Under the pieces are notes generated by a model. That model worked only from the letters and a program-made list of their open reading frames with translations. It was not told the origin of the DNA and did not search any database. The translations under genes and the position numbers were made by a program. From positions 77,153,469 through 77,217,468 of the forward strand of contig NC_088677.1 in the NCBI RefSeq assembly GCF_950023065.1: a DNA stretch of 64,000 nt. Reading direction: 5' to 3'. Below are positions 44,736 to 55,549 of this stretch, in pieces (positions within the stretch are counted from its first letter, which is position 1; each line of letters opens with the position of its first letter). The DNA comes from Planococcus citri (lineage: Eukaryota; Arthropoda; Insecta; Hemiptera; Pseudococcidae).

Positions 44736-46080
44736 TCGAATCGAATCATTTACGAACAATCTGATTGATTACTTGATGAATCTTTCGCAAACGAATCAAT
44801 CAATTTACGATTAATTCGGTTTTTGTGAAATCATTATTGTATAGGAATTGATCTGTTTTCAAGCGAAGTGAATCGAATCGAATCATTCATAACCGATTGG
44901 TGATTGAACAAATTGATTGATTGATAGGTGAATCATTCGCGAACGAATTGAATAATTTTTGGCGAATCATTCGCGAATGAATTGATTCGTATAAGTGACA
45001 CCTTTGTGAACAAATCGATTCGTTTACTAAATTTTTGGCGAATCATTCACGAAGGAATTGAATAATTTGATGAATCATTCACAAACGAATTGAATTTTTT
45101 AGTGGATCATTCCCGAACGAATTGAATTCTTCAGTGAATCATTCGCGAAGGAATAGAATAATTTTTGGTGAATCATTCGCGAGTAAACTGATTCGTATAA
45201 GTAACTCGTTCGCGAACGAACTGATTCATTTACTTGATTTTGGTGAATCATTCACGAACAAATTGAATCATTTTTGGTGAATCATTCGCGATCGAATTGA
45301 AACTCGTTCGCGAACGAAAAAGTTCATTGACTTAATTTTAGACGAATCATTCGCGAACGAATTCAATAATTTTTGGTGAATCTTTCGCGATTGAATTGGA
45401 ACTCTTCGCGAACAAATCGATTCATTTACTTGATTTTCGGTGAATCATTCACGAACGAATTGAGTAATTTTTGGTTAATCATTCGCGAACGAATTGAATA
45501 ACTTTTGGTGAATCATTTGTGAACGAATTGATTCGTATGAGTGACTCGTTTGCCAACAAATCGATTCGTTTATTAAATTTTTGTTGAATCATTCACGAAG
45601 GAATCACATAATTTTTGGTGAATCATTCGCGAACGAATTGAATTTTTTAGTGGATCATTCACGAACGAATTGAATTCTCTAGTGGATCATTCACGAACAA
45701 ATTGAATAATTGTTGGTGAATCATTCGCGAACGAATTTATCAATTTTTGGTGAATCATTCGCGAACGAATTAATTCATATAAGTGACTCGTTCGCGTACG
45801 AATTGATTCATTTACTTGATTTTGGTGAATCACTCACGAAGGAATCACATAATTTTTGACGAATCATGTACGAACAAATTGAATAATGTTTGGTGAATCA
45901 TTCGCGAACGAATTGATTTATAAATTAAAGAATTGATCAATTCGTTCCCGAACGGTTCTTTCAAAAAATTAATCAATTCGTTCATGAATGATTCCCTTAA
46001 ATGACTTGATACTCTCACGAACAATTCACCAAGAAATGAATCAATTTATACGTTTACGTAAGCAATTGGTTTTAAAACAC
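44736..46080. repeat. Degenerate satellite-like array built on TTCGCGAACGAATTGA
   Basis: About 1.3 kb of imperfect tandem units, each roughly 30-40 bp, of the form GAATCATTCGCGAACGAATT followed by GAATAATTTTTGGT. I count about 15 exact TTCGCG words, with many variants such as TTCACGAA. The core TTCGCGAA is a palindrome, and towards 45930-46010 the units invert. No coding sense. Confidence 0.85.
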
Positions 46081-48008
46081 ATCAACCTGTTAATAAACGA
46101 TTCGTCAGGAAGCTTTGAGATTTTGGAACATGACGATGATGGCGAAATGTCCGGCTAGTGTCCTGGTTGTGAAATTTCAAATTTGGTCAAAATTGGTTCT
46201 ACCGTTTCTGAGAAAATCAATACGTAAGACACTCACGGGGAAGTAACTGGATCTGACGATATATGAACTGATCTTGATCAGACTAGATCAATATGATTAG
46301 ATCTGGACATTCTTCAGATCCAATTAGATCTGTTCAGACTTGATCAAATTCAATCATTTTTCCCTGGGGTAAATTTTAAGATCTTTGAAATTTTGAACAT
46401 TGTTTCTTTTTTTGGGAGGGGGGTGGGGGAGGGGGTAAAATTTTACATTTTGAAGATTCGCAAATGTTATAAAAAATAGGACGTGAGTTTCAAATTTTCC
46501 AACATTTCAAAAGTTTGACTTGAGAATTTAAAATCATTCCTTCCTACGATAAGGGGCTTTTCTAGGTTACTTTTAAGTCAATAATCTTGAAATTATAAAC
46601 ACCCCCCCCCCCCATCCCACCCTTCAAAAAAAAAAAACATTTCCAATTTTGAAAATTTCGTTTTGTAATTCTCAATTTAAATTTCTTAGAAATTCATTCA
46701 AATTATAACATTATCTATCAATTACATACTTTTTTGTGTTTTTAGATTTTGGAAATTGTGACTTTGAAAATAATATAAACAGCTATAAAACGAATTTTGA
46801 AAACTTTTAATCGCCAATTTTTCAAATTCACAAAAGCTTTGTTTCAAAATTATAATTACTTATTTATAAAAAGTAAGACACGAATTTCAAAATTGTCAGA
46901 ATTTTGAAAGTTTGATTTGAAAATTTCGAAAATTCCTATTCTTCTGTTCCTACACACTTGAAAATTGGATTTTTGAAATGTAAATACATACTTATGTAGA
47001 TTTAAAAATCTGATTTATAGAACGATGAAAAAATAAGGTGATCGACGAGAAACATTTTCGAAGTACAAATAGTATTTTTCATAGCTTCCTTCACCAAAAT
47101 TTCGAATACCCGTAAAGATTTTTTAAATTTTGTGCATCAGTGTTGGACATTTTTACGGCATTGTAGGTACTTGGTTTCAAATTTCTAAATATTTTTAAAC
47201 TACAAATTTTGAAACCTCGATTTCCAAGATATCAGTGTAGAAATCTACGAAACAAAATGATAAGGAATTTTTTGAGATTTCGGACATTTGATTTCCAAAT
47301 TTGTGCAAGAGACTTATTATCGAACAAATATTAAACATTATTCATCATGATTTTATATTTTTTCAAAATCATGAAAATCTAGTTATCGTTAGATATAAAA
47401 TTTACATTTCGAAAATCATATTTTGACAGAATTGCAGAAATTTGGAAATTTTCCAAGATTTCGAGAGACCTCTCAACCAAAACGGATACCTCATGACCAA
47501 AATGCCATTTTATGGCAAACCTCGATAAACCTTGTGATTATGAAGCTGCAAAAAATTGTGAGAAAATTCGCGCACTTATACTCGAATTTAAAATAAAAAA
47601 AAACGGTTACAAAACTTTAAACGCGTCTTCTGAACAATTTACGTTGCGATTATACAGTCGTCCTCACATATAAACCACTGAAATCGAAATAAAATCCATC
47701 TGTATTGCACGCCATATAAAACTCACTGTCACGTTATGCAAAATTTATTATCACGTGAAAATGAACCATTGATCTGATCTCGGGATTAGCTCTCTAAATG
47801 AACAATGAATCTCAAGTACCAGCACCGTATCGTATTTCATAAGATGTAGATACGTCGTATTACATCAAGTGATGATAAAATACGAGTAATTGTATCATTA
47901 TCGTTGACGATCGTTTCGAAGTGTTATGTGCGAGTTGAATTTCGATTGAAAATTCGTTAAAAAAATTTCATCAAGAAAATATTCGCGTCAAATTATACGA
48001 GTACAAAA
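46081..48008. repeat. Upstream arm of PAT copy 3 (partner of 37761-39300)
   Basis: About 46400-48008 aligns in inverse orientation with the upstream DNA of PAT copy 2, most closely in the 260 bp before the ATG. The first 300 bp (46081-46380) lie outside the duplication and include a GATC/AGATCT-rich stretch (46250-46345). Confidence 0.65.
47752..47757. promoter_or_regulatory. Conserved CACGTG E-box upstream of PAT copy 3
   Basis: TTATCACGTGAAAATGAACC lies about 252 bp before the ATG, collinear with the boxes of copies 1 and 2. Confidence 0.5.
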
Positions 48009-49394
48009 ATGGTATTTAATTCCGTTCTAGCAGTTTGTAACTGTACCTCATCTTCAACACATTCAGATCACCAAACTGATGACTTGGAGAAGCCATCATC
48101 ATGCGAAAAAAATGCAACCAAGGACGACTACGACCCTCATTCTTTCGGTAAAGAACATTATCCTTCCTTTTTCTGGGGCACGTTATTCAACATGTTTAAA
48201 ACCATCATCGGAACTGGTATGTTAGCTTTGCCATTCGCTTTCAAAAGCGTCGGATACGGCGTCGCAATCGTCGGTATCTTTTTAGGAGGACTCATTTACA
48301 CTCACGTTTTACATCTGTTGATGGAAGTCGAATACGAACTCTGCAAGAAACTCAAGACGCCTAATCTGACGTACCTGGGTATTATCACAAATTCTTTCGA
48401 GCAAGGACCACGAGGTATTCGTAAATTCATCCCTGTCGCTAAATTCCTCACATATTTCCATTACGTTTTCAACAAATGTATATCAAATTCCATATACTTG
48501 ATCACTATTGGTGGAAACATGCAAATAATCATTAATCATTACTGCGATGCTAATTTAACCATCGTGTATGCAATCAGCGCGGTGATGGTGGTGATAATAC
48601 CGATGGCTTTGATCCGCAATTTGAAATTCCTGGCACCTTTATCGATATTGACCAGCATATTCTGTATCATCAACGTAGTTTTGATCTTGTCCATTCCTAC
48701 AGATTACGACAGTTCATCGGAAATCAAAGCCATCGCAGATATCACTAAGTTCCCTGATTTCTTCGGCTTGTCTTTGGGAGCATTCATGTGCACAATGATA
48801 GTAGTGCCTTTGAAGAACAACATGAGGTATCCGAAGACATTCACCAGCTCTTTCGGCGTCATCAACGTCACATTATCAGCTGTTGTAGTGATCTACTGTA
48901 TCTTTGGATGTTTGGGATACGTGAAATATGGCGACAGTCTTCATGGAAGCATTCTTTTCAATTTACCTCCAGATGGTCTGGTTACACTCGTTGTTCTGAA
49001 TCTGTACACGTTTTCTGTTTGTGTCTCTTTTATATTAACTTTGTTCACGATATTCGATACATTATGGAGTAACTTATTCGTAAATCGTAAAATGAGCCAT
49101 CCTATAATGGCGGAGTACGCTTTGAGAATTTTTCTATGCATTACTGCTTACTTCCTCGCGGTTATTTTACCTGATTTTAAAATAATGGCTAGTTTATCAG
49201 GAGTTATGGCGATATTAATGGAGGAAACCATGCCCATCTTTTTGCATATTTTGATGCTAGTCCAAATTAAACATAAAACCATAAGAGTATATTTGAGCTT
49301 ATTGAAAGATCTCGTACTTATTTCTATATGTTCGTCATTATTTTTCGCAGCTTTAATCCAAGTTATTCGAAGTATTATTAAGTTTTATAGCTGA
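48009..49394 (+). CDS. Proton-coupled amino acid transporter (SLC36/PAT), copy 3
   Basis: 461 residues, intronless, ATG in AAAATGG. The N-terminus is four to five residues shorter than in copies 1 and 2: 'KEESSQDYDP' is reduced to 'KDDYDP'. It then has 'IIGTGMLALPFAFKSVGYG', about eleven membrane segments and the 'FPDFFGLSLGAFMCTMIVVPLKNNM' block. It is closer to copy 1 in several segments (KCISNSI, TIIGTG) and shares the longer upstream arm with copy 2, so exchange between copies is possible. No disabling change. Same predicted role as the other copies. Confidence 0.9.
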   Translation: MVFNSVLAVCNCTSSSTHSDHQTDDLEKPSSCEKNATKDDYDPHSFGKEHYPSFFWGTLFNMFKTIIGTGMLALPFAFKSVGYGVAIVGIFLGGLIYTHVLHLLMEVEYELCKKLKTPNLTYLGIITNSFEQGPRGIRKFIPVAKFLTYFHYVFNKCISNSIYLITIGGNMQIIINHYCDANLTIVYAISAVMVVIIPMALIRNLKFLAPLSILTSIFCIINVVLILSIPTDYDSSSEIKAIADITKFPDFFGLSLGAFMCTMIVVPLKNNMRYPKTFTSSFGVINVTLSAVVVIYCIFGCLGYVKYGDSLHGSILFNLPPDGLVTLVVLNLYTFSVCVSFILTLFTIFDTLWSNLFVNRKMSHPIMAEYALRIFLCITAYFLAVILPDFKIMASLSGVMAILMEETMPIFLHILMLVQIKHKTIRVYLSLLKDLVLISICSSLFFAALIQVIRSIIKFYS

Positions 49395-50379
49395 ATTGAA
49401 TACATGTTCTCAATTTTTTTTTAGAATTTTTGTGTTTTTTTTTTCGACGGTTGTGATGAAGTTTGTATTCCCTTTCGACCTACCGAAGTAGATTATTCAA
49501 GATTTCTTCTCAAACTCGAAAATGAGAACGATTTTGGCTTCGAACGTAAAATTAAAATCTTACCTTGCAAGAAATAAATCCACGACGAAAATTCCTCACA
49601 CTCAATCAACCCCCGCCATACTGCCTCATCCTCTCTCTGGTACGGCCCTCGTTCAGTAAATTTATTACAGTAAGTCGCGTTGCAGTACATATACTCGTAG
49701 GTAGGAGCCAGGAGGTACGTAGTATACTGGGCAATATAAACTCGCAATCGGTAACGAGACCGGGTTAAAACCACCGATGACCTAAAACCACCCATCATTT
49801 GCGAGCTGACACGTTAAAGCTCGGGCTTTCAACGTTGTTTGGTAAATTAACACTAACAAATTAAACGGCAAAACGGAACGAATTCGTGTGGCAGAACTGT
49901 CCACAGGAATTAAATCTTCTCGTCTCCGAGGCGAAGCCACGTACTAAGATTAAACCTGTACAAGACCGATAATCCGAACTGGACTCCGGAGGGATTTGAA
50001 AACGTGATGGTGTATACATAAAGGTAGGTAGCTTCCTCGTATATGTAGGGTTAATAACCGGTACATTTTGGAACGAAGCATCTCTGTTGTGTGGGTAACA
50101 TTTTACTTGGACGTCTATCTCTGTATAATGTACGTAAGATTGTTTTTTTTTTTGGTTACCTAGAATTTCAGGATTGTTTGGTACCTATATGGAGACATAA
50201 AATAATCTATAGCTTACACACCTATGCATTAACTCTCATCTACGTACTCGTATATGTATAAATTGATTCAAAAGAATATCCATTTCAGATTAGTTGAAAC
50301 TCTGTCTGATAGTAGGTGTTTCATTTCAAACATTAAGCTTGTTGATTTTTTTCAAGTTTTTTAAAAATTTGCTTTCAAC
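49395..50379. other. Intergenic
   Basis: No supported gene. About 49560-50100 is CpG-richer and not obviously repetitive. The rest is AT-rich. Confidence 0.35.
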
Positions 50380-50841
50380 TACAGTTGGTGCCGAAAATAT
50401 TTGGTTTAGGTTTAGCTCCATTGTTTTTTGTTACATGCTCGTGTAATTTTAGAGATCAATCAAAAGTATGTAATTAGTGATTCTAAAAGCTCGATTCTTC
50501 CTCTCTCAGAATCACTATTCACTTTTGACCGTTTGTATTTTTAGCCTAGAGAAAAATGAATATTTGTAAAACACAACAGAAATGTCAATTCCAAAAATAT
50601 TTGGTTTGAATGTAAACAATCACTTTTTGGGATTTTTTGAGAAACACATGAGAAATTTTGAACTTGGACTTGTAACAACTTTTTTGTATGTATTGTCGCT
50701 CACTACTGTGTATCATTTTATGAACGTTTTGAATTGGTTTAAGCACGTTTTAATTGTTTTAAATCAAAATTGGCCGAAAAGGCAAAAACATCCAATAGAA
50801 ATCCAAAAATGTGTAATTTCTTATTTTCAAAAAAGTAAATT

Positions 50842-51553
50842 GAGGAGGTGGATAGCAAAACGCAATCACTCCATTTTTGGATTTTTTGGGAAATTAGGAA
50901 AAATTGTCAGGAGGGGAAGGGTGGGGGGTCGAGTTCCGAAATTGGTGTCAAATGAAAGGGGAAGGTGCCACAAATAAAATTTCCACTCAATTTCAAAATT
51001 TCGGTCACCTGGGTAAGCACAGTGAGGAAAAGAAAAAAAAGTTATTGCGTTTTGAACGCAAAATTTTTTTTTGGTATTTTTCTGCAAAAAAACGTATTTT
51101 TTATTTGAAAAAATTGAAAAATTATAGAAAAAAACTTCTGTTTAATCGAGAATTTTCGATAAAAAACAATTATAAAACTGGAATGTGAAATTCAAATAAT
51201 TCCCGTGTGTGATATGGCATTCAGAGAGTGGCAACGAAAGCACCATTTTTTTAAGTAACTCCTACCCAACGATTTTCATTACCCACCCGATGAAAAAAAA
51301 ACAGTGTTACCACATCTGCGCAACTGAAATGTATAAAAAGTAGTGGAGTTATTGCATTTTGCAAACAAAATCTCATTTTTTAATGCATTTAGCTCTAAAA
51401 TCAGACTTGTTTTCCTCGATTGCGCTATGATATTCAACTGATGGACAAAATCTGACACCGGGAATGGATTCCCCGTTGAATTTTACATAAGGATAGATAT
51501 CAAACTCAATTTTCGTAATTTTGGAGTTATTGCGTTTTGCTATCCACCTCCTC
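50842..51553. mobile_element. MITE-C (shared 36-bp terminal framework)
   Basis: The inverted ends begin GAGGAGGTGGATAGCAAAAC and continue GCAAT.ACTCCA. The flanks AATT and AACT agree at three of four positions. It lies within the Tc1 element. No coding sequence. Confidence 0.7.
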
Positions 51554-51892
51554 AACTATAGGTATGCTCGTAAAGAAATAGCTGATAACTTGTAAATACC
51601 TGGGAGTACAGTTGGTGATATTGTTATAAGATTCAAAAACAAAAACAGAGTAGCTTCTATCCCACAAAGAGGCAGACCAAAAGTTCTAAGCAAACATGAT
51701 GAGTGAGTAATCTTCTGAAAAATCCAAAAAAGAATAAAAAATTAAAGGCTTCAAAGTTGACAATGGAAGTCAATCAAGTGATTTTGAAACAAATTTTGCC
51801 AAAACCTGTTTAAAAAACCTAACACAATTATGAATACAATGGTAGAATAGCATGAAAAAAAAACTTTTATGAATGATAAGAATAGAAGAATA

Positions 51893-52479
51893 CACAGTCT
51901 CGCCATAAGTTCTGACCCTACTTTAAACGCTTCTAATACAAAAACGAAATTTTAAAAACGTAAAAGTGATTATATATTCGGAAAGTAGATGAAAAAATCT
52001 TTAATTTGACTGTATTTAGCTGCAACATGCTGCTCAAGGCGCTTAACAAAACGGGAATGACAGATGAAACGACAGAAGCCCCACGTACGCAAAAAACCAA
52101 AAAAAAAAAATTGATCGAAAAATTTTTTTTGAAATTTTTTTATGCGCATCAATTTTTTTTTACTAAAATAGTAATTTGGTGATCCTGGAGCACAGAATTA
52201 TTGTTTTAGTGAAAAAAATTTGATGCGCATAAAAAAATTTCAAAAAAAAATTTTTCGATCAATTTTTTTTTTTGGTTTTTTGCGTACGTGGGGCTTCTGT
52301 CGTTTCATCTGTCATTCCCGTTTTGTTAAGCGCCTTGAGCAGCATGTTGCAGCTAAATACAGTCAAATTAAAGATTTTTTCATCTACTTTCCGAATATAT
52401 AATCACTTTTACGTTTTTAAAATTTCGTTTTTGTATTGGAAGCGTTTAAAGTAGGGTCAGAACTTATGGCTAGACTGTG
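51893..52479. mobile_element. Nearly perfect fold-back mariner-type MITE, 587 bp
   Basis: Arms of about 265 bp with only a handful of differences enclose a loop of about 60 bp. The ends are CACAGTCTNGCCATAAGTTC and the inverse, with TA on both sides (51891-51892, 52480-52481). Its two arms encode the same fortuitous 60-residue ORF on opposite strands. Close arm identity points to a young insertion. Confidence 0.9.
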
Positions 52480-52486
52480 TACAAGT

Positions 52487-52731
52487 GAAGCATGTGTTTC
52501 CAAAACGCACTAAGTCCAAAAAAATATTGATAAGAAATTCATGGTACTTAGTACGATTTGGAAACGTAGAAATGGACCAAATTGGCTGATTTTTTGATAT
52601 GTTGTAGCCAAGACCCTTAGACACAACATATCAAAAAATCAGCCATTTTGGGCCACAACTTTATGCTAGATGGCCTTGCAACCTCAGAATCTTTGAAAAT
52701 GGACTTAGTGCGTTTTGGAAACACATGCTTC
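52487..52731. mobile_element. MITE-B (shared 36-bp terminal framework)
   Basis: The inverted ends start GAAGCATGTGTTTCCAAAAC and continue GCACTAAGTCCA. AAGT lies on both sides (52483-52486, 52732-52735). A second hairpin inside pairs GGCTGATTTTTTGATATGTT with its inverse. It lies seven bases from the preceding MITE. Confidence 0.8.
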
Positions 52732-53649
52732 AAGTATATTTTGCAAGAGAGTATGTTAATCAACCTAACAAGTGAAAATTACTGGAACAATGTTATATTT
52801 TGCGATGAAAGTAAATATGTACAATGTATTTGGATCAGATGGTCATCAAATTATATGGAGAAGACCAAATGAAGCACTAAATCCAATAAACTTACAACCA
52901 ACTGTAAAGCATAGTGTGCGTGTCATGTCATGGTATGAGGTTGTATTATAACTTCTGGGGTGGGGGAATTAGTCTTCATCAATGGAAAGATGAACAGCCA
53001 GCAATATCTTCCTAACTTTCAAGTTAGGTATCTCTTCTCCACTGCTCAGAAATATGGAATTGAACAAATGTTTAAATTCCATCGAGAAAAATATCAGAAG
53101 CACGAATCGCAACTAATTCAAGAATGGCTGCTCTACAAAGTTCCTAAAATTCTCAAACCACCCACCCAATCACCAGATTTAATTAGACTGAAAAATGTGT
53201 TCATCGCCAAATTCCTCTGTTTCAAAGTTGAAAAACAATTGAAAGAAGAATGGGAAGCTACATCTTCTGATTATTCAAAAAAAGTCATCTCAAATATGCC
53301 AAAAAGATTGAATGCAGTAATTAAATTGAATGGTTATGCCATGAAATATCAGGTTTAGTTATATTTTAAACTAAATCATTGATTTTGTTTATTTTTTTTT
53401 TAATCCTAGAGATGTACTTGTTTTGTTTTTATTTGTTTATTTATTAAAACAGAATATTTTTGGAATGCCTATTTTTGACTTGTTTTACAAATATTCATTT
53501 TTCTATGGGATAAAAATATTAAAGGGCAAAAGTGAATAGTGATTCTAAGAGAGGAAGAATCAAGCTTTCAGAATCACTAATTATGTACTTACTTTTGATT
53601 GATCTTTATAAAATTATGCGAACAACTAATATGTTTCTCACCAACTGTA

Positions 53650-54441
53650 TGAACTTGTTTCCATTTTCTAAAAAATATTTGAATAGTTTTTATACTTGTA
53701 AGAAAAATGAAAAAAAAAAAATTGCCAACAACAGCAACCTGAATACTTGGTACAAGTTTAAATGTGAGATTTATCAACAAAAATTTGGGAATCATATGGT
53801 ATTGAAATGCCATGTAGTATGACATCAACATGAAAGAAATATCCTTAGCTCAATCCTTAACTTCTTCAACAGTGATTACATCAATCTCAGCTGTGAGCTA
53901 TCAAATTATTGCCAATGCTAACCAATTAAGCACATCTGCAGAAGTTCTACAATTTTCAGCTCAACCTGCAGCTTTAGCAGCCATAGTTGGTGATCCAAAC
54001 CTCTCTCCAACTGCCCACGTCATATTGAGGAAAAAATTGAAAAATATTTAGGCCACTTGAAATCACTTGCTCACAACGCAAGAAGTGAGCAAAATTGTAC
54101 TGTGTCCCACTGAGCATCAACTACTACCCCTGCTAATACAATGGAGGCAACATCAATGACATTTTTAACAATTTTAACAATAATAATTCTAATACCTACC
54201 TGTGATTTTGTGGTAAGTGAGTTAGCCAACGCCTTTAAAAGCAGAATAATAATATGCTCTTTTAAAATTAGACCTACTGCTGAGTTCAATGAAGGGATAA
54301 GAGAATTTGTAAAAGCTGTCACCCTATATGTAATTTTTTTTTTTTTTTTGAAATCTCTCAAAGACATGGAAATTGTAGATATAATTTTGAATTTTTTGCT
54401 AATTTATCATGTAAAACATCTGAACATTGAAGATGTCACCT
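53650..54441. other. Non-coding or unrecognised
   Basis: Two short open stretches (53830-54051 and 54141-54527) show no family features. Their surroundings are repeats. I cannot support a gene. Confidence 0.3.
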
Positions 54442-55127
54442 GTACAACAATTATTGACATCGACATTTACATCTCCAAACATAGAAGATGTTACCCATAC
54501 CTAAAGATTGTCAACAACGACATTTAAACTAGGTATGTTTTTTTCAACATAGTGATGGAAAAGTGTTCAATTAGTACTAGGTAGGTTTTTTTAGAAACTT
54601 TCTCATAATTTCTGACAACATTGTGGAGTTGATATTGAATTTCACATCAATGTTAACATCGACAAGAAAATGTATTAGTTTAGTACTCATTGATAAAATA
54701 TTGCACCTTTTTCAATACAATGAGTTTATGTTCAACATCTACATGGTAGGTACAGACTTTCTGTCTGTACCTCTTGGAGGTGGTCCTGCTTCGATGCTGC
54801 TTTCAGCACAAGCAAAATTGTCAATTTTGAAACTAAAATTTTATAACTTTACATAGCAGGATATAGAATAGACATACATTTTGATGCCAATGTCGATCCA
54901 TGATCCATCAACATCCATCACTTTTGGATTCCACATGTCGATGTAAATTTTGATCCTGTGTCGAACCAATTATCAACATGAATGCTGATCAACATTGGTT
55001 GACAATCACATCGACAATTGGCTCAACACAAGGTCAAAATTCACATCGACATAAATGGGATCCAAAAGTGACGGATGTGTATGGGTAGACATTTACATCA
55101 AAATTAGCATAGTCATTGTTGTATGGG
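54442..55127. mobile_element. TCGACAT-rich fold-back repeat, copy B (inverted relative to copy A)
   Basis: The ends GTACAACAAT and ATTGTTGTA match 40025-41028 in inverse orientation, as do the TTAGCAT..TCATTG terminus and the inner CTCTTGGAGG block. It is shorter than copy A by about 300 bp. Confidence 0.6.
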
Positions 55128-55329
55128 CAAATCCTTCAACACAAAAATGTGATTTTCAATTCCTCACCATCTGATATTTACAAGCATTATACTCAAACTT
55201 TTAAAATATGATAGATTCAAAAATTGAAGAATTCTAAGGTATTGGTCAGGGTGGATGCTGAAAAATGTACTTTTTTTGAAAATAAATTTCAACAAATTTA
55301 AGCCCCTTAATGCCTCTTCTCATTTTCCA

Positions 55330-55541
55330 TTGCATCAATGGTTGCAGGAAAAAAAGTGGTTCTCAATATCTTGAATGAGGATACTGCATGTTTTGCCTGG
55401 TGTATAGTTGCTTCTCTCTCAAATTTACAACAAATTCATCACCATGAGAAACAGAGTTCTTACACACATTATTCCAAGTTTCCAGAGATTAGTTCTTATG
55501 GTTTGTCATTCCAACTGAAATTAGTGGATGAATATAGAATG
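55330..55541 (+). pseudogene. Fragment resembling a Polinton/Maverick-associated protein module
   Basis: The 68-residue open stretch reads 'VLNILNEDTACFAWCIVASL' and, later, 'SSYTHYSKF' and 'YGLSFQLKLVDE'. In insect genomes the pattern 'N-E-D-x-A-C-F-A-W ... S-x-Y-x-H-Y ... F' is, as I recall, common in uncharacterised proteins carried by Polinton/Maverick-like elements with a type B DNA polymerase. No polymerase or other core gene is seen nearby. A solitary relic. Confidence 0.4.
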
Positions 55542-55549
55542 TGAATGTG

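Larger units (their letters stand above)
51554..53358 (+). pseudogene. Tc1-type transposase remnants
   Basis: The N-terminal HTH part at about 51560-51710 reads conceptually 'ARKEIADNL', then 'IPGSTVGDIVIRFKNKNRV' and 'PQRGRPKVLSKHD', with a stop between. After the two MITEs come 'NYWNNVIFCDESKY' (52780-52820, first catalytic Asp), 'GELVFINGKMNSQQYL' (52963) and 'WLLYKVPKILKPPTQSPDL' (53134-53190). Frameshifts, a stop and a missing DDE context ('KYQKHES' in place of the usual D-N-x-P-K-H) make it inactive. Confidence 0.85.
50382..53647 (+). mobile_element. Decayed Tc1/mariner transposon with three nested MITEs
   Basis: The inverted ends start CAGTTGGTG, and TA lies on both sides (50380-50381, 53648-53649). 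The ends are about 180-195 bp long, with shared AGATCAATCAAAAGTA, TTAGTGATTCT, AGAATCACTATTCACTTTTG and AAAAATGAATATTTGTAAAACA. Removing the inserts at 50842-51553, 51893-52479 and 52487-52731, with their duplications, leaves about 1.7 kb, the usual size of a Tc1 element. Confidence 0.85.

Noticed and set aside
50582..50977. 131-residue ORF
   Set aside because: It crosses from the Tc1 terminal region into MITE-C, so it is a chance reading frame.
51970..52402. Two almost identical 60-residue ORFs on opposite strands
   Set aside because: They are the two arms of the palindromic MITE, not a gene pair.
54141..54527. 128-residue hydrophobic ORF
   Set aside because: AT-rich composition gives spurious membrane-like stretches. 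It overlaps the end of repeat copy B and has no recognisable family.
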